NCBI RefSeq assembly: GCF_038396675.1
Contig: NC_088930.1
Location: 35,584,001 to 35,648,000 of the forward strand
From: Hydra vulgaris
Lineage: Eukaryota; Cnidaria; Hydrozoa; Anthoathecata; Hydridae
DNA: 64,000 bases
Reading direction: 5' to 3'
A model generated the notes under the pieces. It searched no databases. It was not told the origin of the DNA and was given only the letters and a program-made list of their open reading frames with translations. This document shows, piece by piece, positions 36,763 to 50,207 of the stretch. The position numbers were made by a program, and so were the translations under genes. The stretch's first letter is position 1; the number at the start of each line of letters is the position of its first letter.

Positions 36763-37610
36763 TTACTTTACTTTTGGAGAACAATCACGAACGTTCAACC
36801 TGTCGTATGATATATACGCAAATTTCCCACTTTCTCTAGCTTTTTTCATTTCCATCCGCAATTCCTTTCTTATTTGTACTGTCTCTGCACAATAATCTTC
36901 GTTGATATCAATGTTTTTTCTTTTCAATTTTGGTGACTTTTTAAAGATGTTTATCTTATCTGTGTAATTAAGCAACTTTAATACCACAGATCTGACTTTT
37001 TTTCTGTCTCTGATATTAGTTCTATGTGCCCTTTCTATTTTAGTTACTTTCAATCCAAGTGTTTCTTCAAATAACTTTGATACTTTTGCTACACTATCAC
37101 TCCAGCTTTCATTTCCTTTAAGCTGTTGATCCTCGGGTTGTTTCTTCTCGACCTATCTTCAATTTCTCTCAGTTTGTTTTTTACCTTTAAATCACTGTTA
37201 TCGTTTAACTTAGAGTTTATCTCATTAGTTTTCTTTTAACTTAGAGTTTATCTCTTTAGTTTTCTTTTAACTTAGAGTTTATCTCATTAGTTTTCAACTT
37301 TACTAGCTCAAATTTTTCGGAAGCAAAATGATTTCTTGTCTTTATAAATTTCTTTAGCCCAAAAAGTCAGTCTCAAGAGAGATGACTTTTTTAGTTGGTT
37401 TTATCTAATTTGTTTTCAATTTTGTTAATTTTTATTTGGTTATCAATATTAACTTTCTCGCACTCGTTCAGTCTTTCTGTAAACATTTTTTTTCACAGAA
37501 AAAATTTCAGTTTTCTTGTTTCTTCTAAGTTTGCATTACTATGATTCTTGAGTATACCAGCAACAACTTTTTTCAATACTTTTAATATCCATATTATTAT
37601 CAAGATTTTA
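36763..37610 (-). pseudogene. LINE ORF1-like (coiled coil plus RNA-binding) relic
   Basis: The minus strand from about 37600 reads MDIKSIEK, then a charged region with heptad-like spacing (ERLNECEKVNIDNQIKINKI), the coiled coil. It is interrupted by stops and a 31-bp tandem triplication. The last 96 codons are intact: RDRKKVRSVVLKLLNYTDKI, then NIDINEDYCAETVQIRKELR and GKFAYISYDRLNVRD. This ending matches the C-terminal domain of L1-type ORF1 RNA-binding proteins found in many invertebrate LINEs. It lies tail-to-tail with the plus-strand LINE RT relic at 34950-36700 and so is not that element's own ORF1. Confidence 0.65.
37205..37300. repeat. 31-bp tandem repeat, 3 copies
   Basis: AACTTAGAGTTTATCTCxTT recurs with starts at 37207, 37238 and 37269, an exact 31-bp period. 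As 31 is not a multiple of 3 it also shifts the frame of the ORF1-like relic. Confidence 0.93.
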
Positions 37611-37887
37611 CTAAAATTTGAATATTATTGAATTGTTAATAATAAAAACAAACTAATTTCTCGCTACAAAAACACAAATGGTAAAAAAAAAAAAAAAGTA
37701 ATTCAATAGTAAGTTGGATGTAGTTTTGATCTTAAAAATATAATAACGTTAGCACCTTAAAAATTGTCTTGAATCGAGAATCGTTTAGGAAGACGGATTT
37801 ATTTTAATAGCGTTAGTTAAGTTTCCGTTTTTCATAAGTTTCCGGGTGTTTTGCAGTCTGAAACAAAATGTGCAATCCGAAAATCAA

Positions 37888-38455
37888 TTACAAAGTTAAG
37901 GGAGTAGTCAAAATTGTCATGCTTAAATCATTCTTGAATGTTACAAACTCATTAAGTTTCACATGAATTTCATAATTCTGTTTACATTTGGTACATATTT
38001 GATGTTCTGATGTCACCGTTTTAAGTACCAAACCCTTGATGTCCTTTAAACCATTCTTAAGTGATATTATCAAAGTATCTGAGAAATGATTTTTATCAAT
38101 ATTGCTACAACCATCGGTAAAGCATTTTCGAAGAGTTTTACATACGAAAAAAGTCTTGAAGAATTTCATCAACCATTAATGCGATATCATTTGTTATATC
38201 GATTTAATGCATTTTATCTTTTACATCATCTTTTGAAAGATATGAAATCCAATTTTCTTTAGCTTTGTTACCTGAATGACATTTAATAATAATGTATGTC
38301 AAGTTTCTAAAAAATGGTAGTGTGATTGCTTTAAAGTATTTTTCAATTTCTGAAATTAAAAAATTTGTTTTTAAATGACCGACCTTTCCGTGAGCAAATG
38401 AGTTGTATGGACACAAATTGTAAACGGGTAATTCACGATTATGACAACTTTGCAT
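37888..38455 (-). pseudogene. Accessory ORFs downstream of the Helitron helicase, unknown
   Basis: Two minus-strand blocks read SCHNRELPVYNLCPYNSFAH with KAITLPFFRNLTYIIIKCHS (38455-38204), then TSEHQICTKCKQNYEIHVKL with KNGLKDIKGLVLKTVTSEHQ (38172-37888). The second contains a CxxC pair that might bind metal. A stop and a short gap separate them, so they may be one broken gene. They follow the helicase relic on the same strand, where Helitrons often carry extra ORFs or captured gene pieces. I do not recognise the family. Confidence 0.4.
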
Positions 38456-38779
38456 GAGTTAAGAAAGTTGACAAATTTGTTAGTCATTGTTAGTCATATC
38501 ACTGCCATGTCATGTTAGTTATATCACTGCCATGAAGTTCTTAGCTTTAACAACTCTAGGTTTTTCTCCTCTAATTGTTGTTTTCTGGGATTGTTTTGGT
38601 TACTCGTTTTCGTTTTCCTGTTTCTTATGTACTCTTATTTATCATTTGAGTATTTAACTGTTTTGGAAAAGATGATACATTTTGGTTTTTGTCAAAAACT
38701 TTGAAGTTTAGAGAAATGTTTATTCACTGGTTCATTAGTGTCTACAGTGGTTGAATAAGTTTCATGCGTTACTTCTACT

Positions 38780-41700
38780 TCTTTAAAGAATGATGGAAGT
38801 TTTCTTAGTTGTTCCATTTCTTTCAAAGTAGATTTGTTGCAAACGTTTTCACGTGTTAGTTTTACGCAACTTAGTTCTTCTAATCTTAATACCTCTAAAG
38901 ATTATACACAATTCAAGGCAACGTGTGCTTGTCCTGGTGAAAAAAGTTTTGATCCTAAATTGATAAATCCCTTGTTAACAGTTGTGCCTTACATTTTGTA
39001 AACTGTAGAAGACCAGGAAAAAATCAAAAGAAGCATTCGTCTTTCTGCTGTTCCGAAAGAATTTTTCTCTTGAATTTTCTAAATTGTACGGTTTCGATTT
39101 AACACGTTGAATTCCAATATCAGCAAAACCAATATCCACATAAGGAATGTCATTTTTATGAACTTGATTGCACCGGAATAATAGCAAGTGTAATTTTTTA
39201 TGAAACCAATTGACCCGTTAAAAAGTTCTTTTGACGCGTCAATGCTATTGCGTTGCATAACATTCGCGCTCTCAAAAAATGTCAGTTCCTTTGGGAGTCC
39301 CCCAGTTTTACTGATGTCTAATGGAAACAAATTCTGAATTTCAACATTTTCTATGCCTCCTTTTTGCATCAACAATTGTATTTTAAGCGTGAATATCGTT
39401 CATTTTAGTATTGTTTTTCTCGTAAAGCTCCAAAACTACATTGCTGTGGTCTTCAGCTTGCTGTATAATGGGATGCACGCAAAGTTTCTTTCCGCGGGCA
39501 AAATCTTCAACATCATTTTTCTCAAATTTTGTTAGTCAAACACTGATGTTTTCACTAATCACTTTTCCAACATTAAAATTATTCAAAATATCAATAAAAA
39601 TGTTTTTACCTTGCTGTCTCATATTTTCCGTTAATTTAGAAATTATTAACAGTCTCCATAAGTGTGTTGCCAGTTGCATTCTTTCCGGTTGCTTGGTTAC
39701 CTCGAATGGAAAGTAGTTGCATTAAATCACCAAAGAAAAGTATGTTGATTGCCGAATAGTTCAGCTGTCTTTAAGGTACTTCAACTGATTGTCAATTATA
39801 CATAGCTTTTTATAGAAAATTTCGGCAATAATGAAGAATTCGATGTCGCGCCATTGTTGTCTCATTCTTTTGAGGTAGTTTTCAGATAGCATAGGAAAAT
39901 TTACTATTTTATCTTTTTCAACCGGTAGTTTTAGCGTGGAATGATTTGTTACTCCGTTTACCAACTTTGCAGCAAACTTTGCAGACAATATTTGTTTGTT
40001 CATAGCATTTTTGAATTTTTACCTTTAGTATTTTTAAGGTAAAAGTTTTTCAAGTTCCAGCTCCACCAGTTATGAAAACTTTTATGCGTTTATTATCTCC
40101 ATTGGGTTGCAATCGAATGTTTGATGTAATATCGTTGAACAAATCACGTTGTCAAATATTCATAGCTCTTTTGACTAAATCAAAATCAGTGACTGTCATT
40201 TTGTCATCATTATTTTCTTCCATTTCTATATTGCAGTCTATAAGTGGTTCAGTAATCTGGAGTTCTACTAAAGCATGAGGTTAAACTAATGCATTTTCCA
40301 GAGCATTGTTACGTTGGCGATGATTTCCATCATTGCACAAGTTTTTTCATTTTCTCTTTGTTGCTCTAAAATGCTTCTTTTACTGTATCAAAGCCTTCCA
40401 TCTGTTTACTTTGATCTCTAAATGGGCAATGTTGAACTAACAAGCTGAAGTAGTAATTTTCAGAATCAATGTTAGCCGGAAAGAACGGAACTCTCATTGT
40501 AGCTAAACGTGATCTTATTTTATCGTTGCATTATCAATCAGCATTAGAAATCTTGTCTTAAATTCTGGATCATTTTCTTTATATATATCATCATCAACTC
40601 CAACTTCTCATTATTTGGTTTAGCATAATATGGTTCAAAGAGCATTCCAAACTTGTTAGGCTCATTGATTCAAAGTCATAATTCAAGTGCTCTAAAGGAC
40701 GGTTTTTATATCTATTAATAATGTTTCGGCAGAAACCTGAGCCTTGATTATCATTCCGAAATGCTTGTACTTTGTAGCGTTGATCTGGTTTTCTTGTATT
40801 CAAGAACACGCAACTTCTTGAGCTGTCACGAAGTTTTAAATGACAAAGTTGGAAAACACATTCATTTGCTTATACTTGCCTTTCATTAAATAAAGCCATA
40901 AAAATTTTAAATATTTTTCTAGACACGTTTTTTTCACCTTGTTTAATTTGATTAATGGTATTTCTTAAGCTTTCTTCAATTTTTATAGGCTCATTTTTAG
41001 CAATGTATTTTGCTATATATTCGGGAATGCTTTCATTATTTCCACATGGTTAAATATCCATATTACCTTTCCACAACATCAGTAAAGTGGAATTGTAATT
41101 GTTCACAAACTCCTCTTCTTTTTTACGACGTAGCTCACAAATTTGACCACCGTTTTTGATGAAATCTTCTGAGGTGTGTGTGAGATAATTTTAGTTTTTT
41201 GCATGGCCGTCGTGATCTTTAATCGGTCTCTGAACATCCTTTGTGACATGGTGTAGTGTAATGATGAATTTGAAAATTTTCAACAATAGTCAGCAATTCT
41301 TCATTATTTTCTAGAATTTTACAAGAAATCAATTCATCAATTTGAAATACTCCTTCTTCAGTATCAAAGTCATGTGTTCCTTCAATCCAAATGACCATAT
41401 GCAATTGCGGTGAACCACAATTTATGAATTAAATTCGATTTTAGTAGTCAATTAATTTTTCTCGAAACATTTCGTTGTTTGTCTTTATAAACTGCAGAAG
41501 TATGTTGACATGTAACATAGAATGTCTGCTTACAATCACTGAAAACTTTTCAACTAAGCACTGTACTTCAAAAACGTTCATAGTTGAAAAATTCACAGTA
41601 TTGGAGTTGTTTGCTTTTAAAAGTGCTTTTATCATATCAGGCTAATGTAAATTATTGCAACTAAATGTGATAAAGTAATGATGTGGTCCACGGCAGTAAA

Positions 41701-42120
41701 TGTGAGCTTCTTTCCAGTATGATCCCGAGCCTCGTAAGTTTTTAACATAGAGGTGTACATCTTTAAGCATTTTGCCTTTGTGTTGAATTTTTTTTTCACA
41801 TACAGAAATGTTTGCTTTAACTTTCAGAAATTCATATCTTTAAAGGGCATAAAATAGGTAGTCATTTCCCTGAAATCGTGTGTCCTTGGCAAGTATCCTT
41901 GATTGAAAGTAATCCAATAGAGTAATATTTAATTGGCGGGTTTGTCTGAATCCATTGGTTCCGAACGGAAAAAATTATTACCAAGTATGTTCGTCACCTT
42001 TAAGTTCGGATGTTTGAACTGGATTGTGGTCAATCACATTAACACCATTTTTGATTAGACAATCTTCAAGCTGAATTTTTTTTTTAACAAAATCATTTTT
42101 GACAATGACTTCAATTCTGC
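38780..42120 (-). pseudogene. Helitron Rep-helicase, heavily decayed
   Basis: In minus-strand order: YFQSRILAKDTRFQGNDYLF and LRGSGSYWKEAHIYCRGPHH (about 41910-41690) are the Helitron-like N domain. CGSPQLHMVIWIEG at about 41420-41380 is the HUH replication-initiator motif, normally H-hydrophobic-H; here the first His reads as Gln. RYKNRPLEHLNYDFESM (about 40710) precedes the helicase. TGGAGT-stop-KTF at 40075-40045 is the Walker A loop with its second Gly changed to a TGA stop. KLVNGVTNHSTLKLP and RQQWRDIEFFIIAEI (about 39960-39830) are the Walker B region. GLPKELTFFESANVMQRN and LGSKLFSPGQAHVALNCV (about 38940) are the C-terminal helicase motifs. Rolling-circle transposition is the family role. 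Many frame breaks make it inactive. The terminal TC and CTRR ends could not be placed. Confidence 0.85.
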
Positions 42121-43497
42121 TTAAAGTATATTGAAAACTTGGTGAAGTTCACTTAAGTTATCGCATTCAATGAGTACCGGCAAAGTAAATTTTGTCAAGT
42201 TGTTACAAGAATTGGTTTTTAAAATTGATATCATATTTAGGATAGCGATGTTAATTTGTGTAAAAGTTATGTAATTAAATGAATTAAAAAATAAATATAA
42301 ATATTTAATAAATATATTAAATTTAAATTTTATTAACATTTATCAAATATACCGTATTTGAAAACTAAGTAATAATAATTTAAACTTTTTTTGAATCAGG
42401 AAAATTTTTAGTTGAATAAAAAAGTTGTCATTAAATTGTGCTATAGAAAAATATTGACAGAAATGTTATGCAAAACTTGTTTGAAATAAATACTAACTAA
42501 TTTTTTTTAATACTTTAACTTGAACTAAAATTTTCCAAATATAAAAAAGGTTGATTTAAAATTTATTAACAAAATTACACTTTCTACCCTACCAAACGTA
42601 TGATATGATATCAATATTTAAATTTTTACGCATCAATCAATAACATAACACCGACAATAATATATTTTAAAAATCCTTAACGGTTTCACAGTCAACTTTT
42701 TGATTGAAAAAATAACCAACTAACAAACTCTTAGATAGCCTTCATCCATGATAAATCTATGATCTGAAAATTCCCGCATGGATTCCTAATATATAAATCT
42801 ACAATTCCAGTTTACAACATATATCTTCTTTTAAGTGATGCCGTAAATATATTTGTATTTTGTAAAAAAACAGACATTTTGATGGTTATTTTGCTTGAAA
42901 CTACTATATAACTCTAATTTAGATATAGTTGTAAACTGGAATTTGAGATCAACTAGAAAGCTCTCATAACGTCGTCATGTTGTCTATCAAGCTGATTATT
43001 TTTAGTTTTAATACTAGTTTTTAAAAGAAATTAACATTCAATATTTATATAACTTTTAACTAGCAGATTTAAAAAAAAAATTTTATAAAGATATATGTTT
43101 GAAATTTATTTTCTATTTAACAAAATATACTTCAAATACTATTATATAACCCAAATTTCATGCTGAAGATTATATTTTTTTGCAATTTTTAAACCCTGAT
43201 GGATCAAGTTTCAATAAATTTTGGTATTTTTAAAAAAAAAGCATTTTGGAGAAAAACAGTAAAAAATAACGGCCGTGTCATGACCACTCCAAAATTAAAA
43301 TGAAGCCCAAAAATGAAATCCTTGCTTCAAAAAACCTCTGTAAACATATATTATATGTCTATACTCAACCCATAAATAGTTTTGCCATTTTTAGACAATT
43401 CTGGTCCACTGTGCATTGTAGTAAGCAACATTTGTGCAATATTTATCTCGATATTGCCTCAATACGGTATACCTCCACGAAGCGCACATATAGTTTA
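42121..43497. other. Mostly non-coding, AT-rich
   Basis: The first part may be the Helitron 5' region. A 16-bp inverted repeat AATTCCAGTTTACAAC (42805) and GTTGTAAACTGGAATT (42928) brackets a 120-bp MITE-like loop. No gene is seen. Confidence 0.45.
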
Positions 43498-44430
43498 AGG
43501 GGTCGTCCATTAATTGAGGGGGGGGGGGGGGAAGGGTCTCGATTTCGTGACGCAACATTTTTTTTTTAGTTTTAAATCTAGAGAAGACTTTCTTTTAATT
43601 AAAAGAGTATTTGACCAAATCAAAACCCTCAGTTGATATATCTACATGTTTATTGTAAAATCAACTACGCCTAAATCTAACTTAGTCGATGTGAACGCTC
43701 CGTTGACGGAGTAGTTATATCCTGTTAACGGAGTGTTACGGCTGTAACAGTCTATGTGCAGTGCATGTTCTTCGCTTTGACTTAATATGGTCTAAGTGCA
43801 GAACTTTATTTAGTTTGTGCACAAAAGTGTGCCGCAACAAAAAAACAATCTTTGTTCACTAACTAGAAGAAAAAATAAATAGTTTCGATAACGAAATGCA
43901 AACCTTGAACCCTTGAATGGCGGCATGCACTCGGCCACGCTAACGTTGTCCCAAGAAAGTTAAAATAATATTTTTGCATGTATAATATATTACTATGTAT
44001 TATACATTATATATATGTATATAATATTTTACATGTATTATATATCTGAAGAATAGGTTTTTAAAGTTGGTATCATATTTAGGATAGCGATGTTAATTTA
44101 TACAATTTTACGCGGAACTATTAAGACAAAAAAAAGACATTGAACAGACGAAAAAGTACTAATAAATTAACTCAAAGAAGCTCAGAGAATTATAGACATT
44201 ATTATATTTGAAATCGTTTTGCGTTTTGTAAAATTCTGAATCCCCCTCCTCCCTAAAAAATTTAAAATATTTTTTTTTAGGGAGAAGGTTGTACAAAACC
44301 GTTGCGTAATATTGAGCGGGATGAGGAGGGGGGCAAAAAGGAGTTACGGATGAGTTACGAGGAGGGAAGGAGAAAAGAGGAGGGGTCTAAAATATCAAAA
44401 ACTGCGTAACGTAATTTATGGACAACCCCT
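43498..44430. repeat. Non-autonomous element, 933 bp, TIR AGGGGTCGTCCATTAATT
   Basis: AGGGGTCGTCCATTAATT at 43498 is mirrored by AATTTATGGACAACCCCT ending at 44430. The arms of about 18 bases have two mismatches; further in, CGTGACGCAAC (43546) and CTGCGTAACG (44402) are partly matched. The interior is non-coding, with a G-run at 43518-43530. No convincing target duplication is visible, so the superfamily is not assigned. Confidence 0.7.
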
Positions 44431-44475
44431 ACGTATTTATTTATAAACTTTAATTTATTATAAATAAATAAGTTG

Positions 44476-44593
<118 letters not shown>

Positions 44594-44594
44594 T

Positions 44595-45453
<859 letters not shown>

Positions 45454-45519
45454 TTTTAAAAGTATACATAAATATAACAAGATATCAATTTATATTCTTA
45501 GCTTTATAATTTAATCAAA

Positions 45520-45527
<8 letters not shown>

Positions 45528-45584
<57 letters not shown>

Positions 45585-45591
45585 ATATATA
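45528..45591. repeat. (TA)n microsatellite
   Basis: A TA tract with one ATC interruption near 45581. Confidence 0.96.
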
Positions 45592-46114
45592 CTCACGCTA
45601 AATTTTTACTTACAGTTATGAAACCATTATGTTAGCATTGTATTTTCTACTGGGTACAATATACTTTTTGTATACTACAATATTTGTAAATTTTTATTAC
45701 ATACTATATTGTTTATATATCAAAATTTTGCTTTTCAAAAAACATGTTTTCTTTTAGATTTTCAAGTAAGTGTTCTCTAATTAGAGAATATATTTTGAAA
45801 GAGCTTGTCTAGCCATAAATTCAAATTATTAAATCAGGTATATATTTTTGCATACTAATCTTAAATCCCGCCGAAGATTGTCGTTTTCATTGTTTCCACG
45901 GATTGCAATAACCTGTCGAGTTAGGCACTGTATACACTCCATGAAATTGATGAACATTTTATTGAAAGTATATATTGATTATTAGATTAAGTTTGCAGCA
46001 GTTCTGTCAAAATGTCTTGAAGAAATTAGGCAAATTAATTTCTTGAGTTCCTCCTGCGCTCATATTGGAAGAGTTTCAATGATACATGCATACCCTAAAT
46101 GAAAGTGAGTGTAA

Positions 46115-46340
46115 TTGGATAGAGGACATTTCTCAATGTTACCATGTAAATGTGCAAAGCAAGTACAGTTTTCTGACAATATTTTTCTGAGCGATGAAGC
46201 AACATTTGATTTAAACGAGTTGATCAATCACCACAATTGCAAACTGGGCGCCAGAGAATTCTTGTGTTACAGAAGAAGAACATTTAAGTTTGCCAGGAAT
46301 TACAGGGTGGAGCGCATTATTAGCGTAGGGTTTAATTGAC
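46115..46340 (+). pseudogene. Fragment of a Tc/mariner-like DDE transposase
   Basis: FLSDEATFDLNELINHHNC at about 46180-46235 resembles the first catalytic motif block of widespread invertebrate transposases (SDEAxFxLNGxVNxHNxRxW). It is followed by a degraded equivalent of the WAPENP segment. Only about 75 codons are readable and nothing of the second or third catalytic motif is seen downstream. The call rests on this single motif. Confidence 0.45.
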
Positions 46341-46553
46341 TATGACTGGTGTCCTAATATTGTTTATTATATTTTTGTTAAGATATTTTTATTATTATGA
46401 TGATAATTTTTTTGTGGAAGGAATAAATTTTTTTCAAAGATGTTTAGTATTTGTACAAGTTATGGTTGACAAGATTACTTATGAATTACTACAAATGAAC
46501 TTAACTAATTTACTACAAATGAACTTAACTAATTTTTAGTGAATGACAACCCC

Positions 46554-46853
46554 TCAACCTTTTTTTCCATTTTCACGATCAAAATAAAATATTACATAAT
46601 TTTCTACAGGTGTATCGGAAAGATCATTAGACCAAGTCTTAGTAATAATGATTAAATCTAGAGAACGTGCCTTGATGGTATGACTCAATTTGTCTATTTT
46701 ATAATTTTGTGACGTGGGATTAGTATAAAAACGGTTTAATTTGAATTTTATGTTTGGTTCTAGTTTTTCTTGTGATTTATGTTTCATTTTCCTCTTAAAT
46801 AAAGCACTTTTTACTAAACTTTTAACAGACTCATGTAAGAAATAGTTGTTCAT
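46554..46853 (-). pseudogene. LINE endonuclease N-terminal fragment
   Basis: The minus-strand frame reads KIDKLSHTIKARSLDLIIIT followed by KTWSNDLSDTPVENYVIFYF and DRENGKKG. LxxTKTWxND then NYxxxxxDRxxGxxGG is the beginning of the LINE endonuclease. The frame stops where the GGG-VxIYV motif should follow. It is an orphan fragment. Confidence 0.6.
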
Positions 46854-47232
46854 AAATTTAATATATTTTTTTCAATCTTTTGAGTTACGATAACTAGATT
46901 GATTTGATTACTTTAAAAATAACGATAACTATATTGATTTGATTGCTGTAAATGTTGATATTCTGAATCCCATATCTATAATCTTTTAATGTTTTTATTA
47001 TTATAAGTCTTTATTAAAACGATTATGTTCATTCAATGAATGTTTGAAAAAACGATGTTAAATTGGTGTTAAATCATAGTGTATATAAACACTTTCATAA
47101 TAACTTTTTTTTCTTAATCGCTATGGTGTTTTTTTTACTTCAATGGAATCATCTTTGCTATGCAATTCAACTAATATCAGACTACTATTTGTATTTTTTT
47201 TAACTCCAATCTCCTCAAATACCTTTAAAATA

Positions 47233-48536
47233 ACACCTGTTCCATAAAATTTGAGACTAACTTGAATTAGCAATATTTAATTAGTAAGCTTGATAAAATA
47301 ATTAGTATTTGGTATCAAATGAAAGCTCTATCTTTCCTCTTTCAATTAGCATATAAATTCTCTGATTATTTTTTGTTTAGATAACAATTTAAAATGCTAA
47401 ATCAACAAGCCCTAAAAAATCATTTGTATAATTTTTATAAAAAAAAACATGAAGATGGAAAACACGTTGTTTGGAACCATTTCAAGATGGAGGGCTTCTC
47501 AAAAGCTACAATTTATAGATATATGAACAGTTACGATCAAAATAAACCATTGGGTTGCAAAGCTGGAAGTGGAAGAAGGCCTAATCTTAATACAAAAACA
47601 ACCGCATCAAATTAAGGAAAATGTTCAACAATCGAAGTGGAGTGTCACTTTCAAAGGCTTCTTAAAGACTTGGTTGTAGCAAAAGCACCATCGGACGAAT
47701 CTTAAAATGCTTTAAAAAGCCTATTCCTTGTTATAAAAGAAAAGAAAGACCAAGCAGAACTCCTGAACAGAGGCTTCGGGGTTGCCGAAAATGTGGTCGA
47801 CTTTATCTAAAATATCGCAACCATGAATTTATTATTGACGATGAGTCATACTTTACTTTATCGAATAGCACACTGGCTGCTAATAATACATACTATTCAA
47901 ATGATAGAAAATTGACTCCAGACATTGTTAAGTATTAGGATGTTGCAAAATTTGAAAAAAAATTACATGTATGGATGGCAATCTCCCCTCGAGGGGTCAC
48001 ATCTATTTACATTGTTCCTTCTGGCCGAGCGGTAAACTAAAAAGATCTATTTAAAAGAGTGTTTACAAAAGCGCTTGCAACCTTTTATTATCAATATTAT
48101 TTTGGCCCGATTTAGCAACATCTCACTATGCTAATTCGGTAGCAAAATGGTTAAAAACCCAGAAGATACCATTTGTTTGAAAAAAAAGACAATCCAGCAA
48201 ACTTACCAGAAGCTCGTGCTATAGAGGGTTTTTGGGCAATGCTTAAGCGGGATGTGAACAAGAATGGATGGTCCCCAAATAATATATCAAACCTTAAGCG
48301 TCGGATTCGTTATTGTGCGAGTAGACTTGACCTAAATGCTGTACAAAAGCTGGTACAAGGTACCAATACCAGACTTGATCAAATTCGAAAATATGGAGTC
48401 TTGTGATAAATTTATTTTTATTTCCCTATTCTGCATATTTAGTTCTAAAAACACACCAAAAAATTTTTTTTTTATCGTGTTTATTTAAGTTTTTATTCAA
48501 GTTTAAAGCCAGTCTCAAATTTTATGGAACAGGTGT
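47233..48536 (+). mobile_element. Tc1/mariner-type DNA transposon (DD37E-like), 1304 bp, perfect TIRs
   Basis: ACACCTGTTCCATAAAATTT at 47233 and its inverse AAATTTTATGGAACAGGTGT ending at 48536 begin perfect terminal repeats. Including the TA duplications (47231-47232 and 48537-48538), 28 of 28 bases match. The size and TA duplication equal those of the 2655-3953 element, but the terminal sequences differ, so these are two families of the same group. Confidence 0.95.
47394..48406 (+). pseudogene. Tc1/mariner transposase (DD37E-like), several frameshifts
   Basis: The first 73 codons are intact: KNHLYNFYKKKHEDGKHVVW and FKMEGFSKATIYRYMNSYDQ form a helix-turn-helix. Then the frame breaks. FIIDDESYFTLSNSTLAANN (about 47830) carries the first Asp. 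LHVWMAISPRGVTSIYIV follows. FGPI and LATSHYANSVAKW (about 48105) align with FWPDLATSHY and carry the second Asp in another frame. The last 77 codons (DNPANLPEARAIEGFWAMLK) carry the catalytic Glu and end at 48406. Counting through the frame break gives 37 residues between the second Asp and the Glu, the same spacing as the copy at 2776-3800. Perfect terminal repeats with a damaged gene suggest a copy moved in trans or decayed recently. Confidence 0.87.
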
Positions 48537-48538
48537 TA

Positions 48539-49600
48539 GCTCCTTTATCATCCGAATCTTTTTTAGTAATTTCCAGTGTGTTTGATTCCGTAATGCCAAA
48601 AATCAAAACATTTTTTCATTAAATTTTATATCAACTTGCTCTACAGTCATTGCACTAACAACATTTAACAAAAGGGAACGTTAAGGGAACGTTTGAGGTT
48701 TGTTTGTTAACTTAAAAAGCTACTTAAAGTTTTTACTAGAATTCCTTCAGATATTATGGAATTTTTTTTTAAATCTTCCTCTTCTTTTTTTTATACATTA
48801 TTTTCGGCTTCAACAAAATTTAACTTAATTTCCAAAACTTTAATCTTCTCTCTATGTTTTTGGATAATATCTTCTTTTAACTATTCTATTTTTTGAACTC
48901 ATTTAAATAATTCAACATAATTCAAATTTTTGAACCATTTTAGAAATAAAAAAACCGTCAAAAAACTTTGAATAGTTAAGCAGATAAATCACAAAATCAT
49001 GTTTTTAAACTGCTTTTATAATTAAAATAAATATAGTATGAAAAATAAATACTAATTTTTTAATATTATTTTTCATACCCAATGTGTTTGATGAGTGAGT
49101 TTTACCTTTTAAAAGTTGGTTATATTTATATAAGTGTATAAGTTTATTTAAATTTTATGGAATAATTTTTTTAAACAAATGTTTTATAAACATAAAAAGA
49201 ACCAAATTACAAACGTTATATTGTAAAATTTACGCAATAGTAGTATTTAATGAAATTAACTACAATTATTTAGGGGAATTTTAAATTTAATTTTTTTAGC
49301 CCTTATTAATAATATCTAATCAAAGTACGACGGAGGTTTGTAATTATTCTAAAAGAAAAGGAAATGAAGCTTATATTTAAAATTTTCAAACAAGATAACG
49401 TGCAAACTACAACACTCGTATTTTACTAGAACACTAGTGTTAAATCATTCAAAGGTAAAATTTATTTCTGGTAAACGCTCAAAACATGCCAGTTACAGTT
49501 TTAGACAACCAATAAATTCTAAAAATTATGTAATAAAAATAACAATTCTATTAGTTTTACCAAACAGCACCAGCGTAATGAAATTATTGCAAGTTTGTTG
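48539..49600. other. Non-coding AT-rich stretch
   Basis: No gene or structured repeat that I can support. Confidence 0.45.
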
Positions 49601-49602
49601 TG

Positions 49603-49918
49603 AACGTTCGAGCACGATCAATGAACGTTCTGTAAATGTTTTGTAAATTGTGTACACACAATTAAAAATTAATGTTCAGGAAACGTTGCCACGACGCCCA
49701 ATTAGGTTCGCGTAACGTTCTCTGCAAACGTTACGTTAACTAACTTTTGTGAACTCCGATTTAAAGTTCTTGAACATTCACGAATGTTGAAATATTAATA
49801 GCGAACGTTTATTTAACGTTTACTGCAAACATTATCTTAATACCTTTTGAACGTTCAACTCTATTACGAAATTTATAAACTTTGGGAATTTCAATAAACG
49901 TTAGGTATAACCAACGTT
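49603..49918. repeat. Cluster of ten AACGTT palindromes
   Basis: AACGTT occurs at 49603, 49624, 49682, 49714, 49727, 49804, 49815, 49850, 49897 and 49913, often as GAACGTTC, with decayed forms (GAACATTC, GAATGTTG) between. There is no coding. In such AT-rich sequence ten copies in 316 bp are far above expectation. Confidence 0.8.
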
Positions 49919-50207
49919 TTTATTATTTTTATTATTTAACCAAACTTATGAATACTTAGGTTAAGATGGAATTTCTGTTTAAACCTACATTTGTTAGATG
50001 TTGTGTAATGTAATGCTTTTTTGAACTTACAAAACCCTTATTTATTTAAAAGTTATTAAATAAGTACTTAAGTAAAAACTCATTTCCACTTACGTGCGAT
50101 TTTACCATTTTCAGATTATTTGAGAGCCCATGATTTATTAATTAAATTTCAACCATAAGGCACACAATTGGCACACAAGTGGCACACAATTGAAGTATTT
50201 ATTTAAA
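49919..50207. other. Non-coding; short GGCACACAA repeat
   Basis: The phrase GGCACACAA(T/G)T is repeated three times at about 50159-50190. Nothing else is seen. Confidence 0.45.

Noticed and set aside
43300..43569. 89-codon frame as a gene
   Set aside because: It crosses the end of a MITE and a G-run, has no recognisable motif, and ends in homopolymer translation.
49437..49646. 69-codon frame as a gene
   Set aside because: It overlaps the AACGTT motif cluster, shows no domain and has no neighbouring exon signals.
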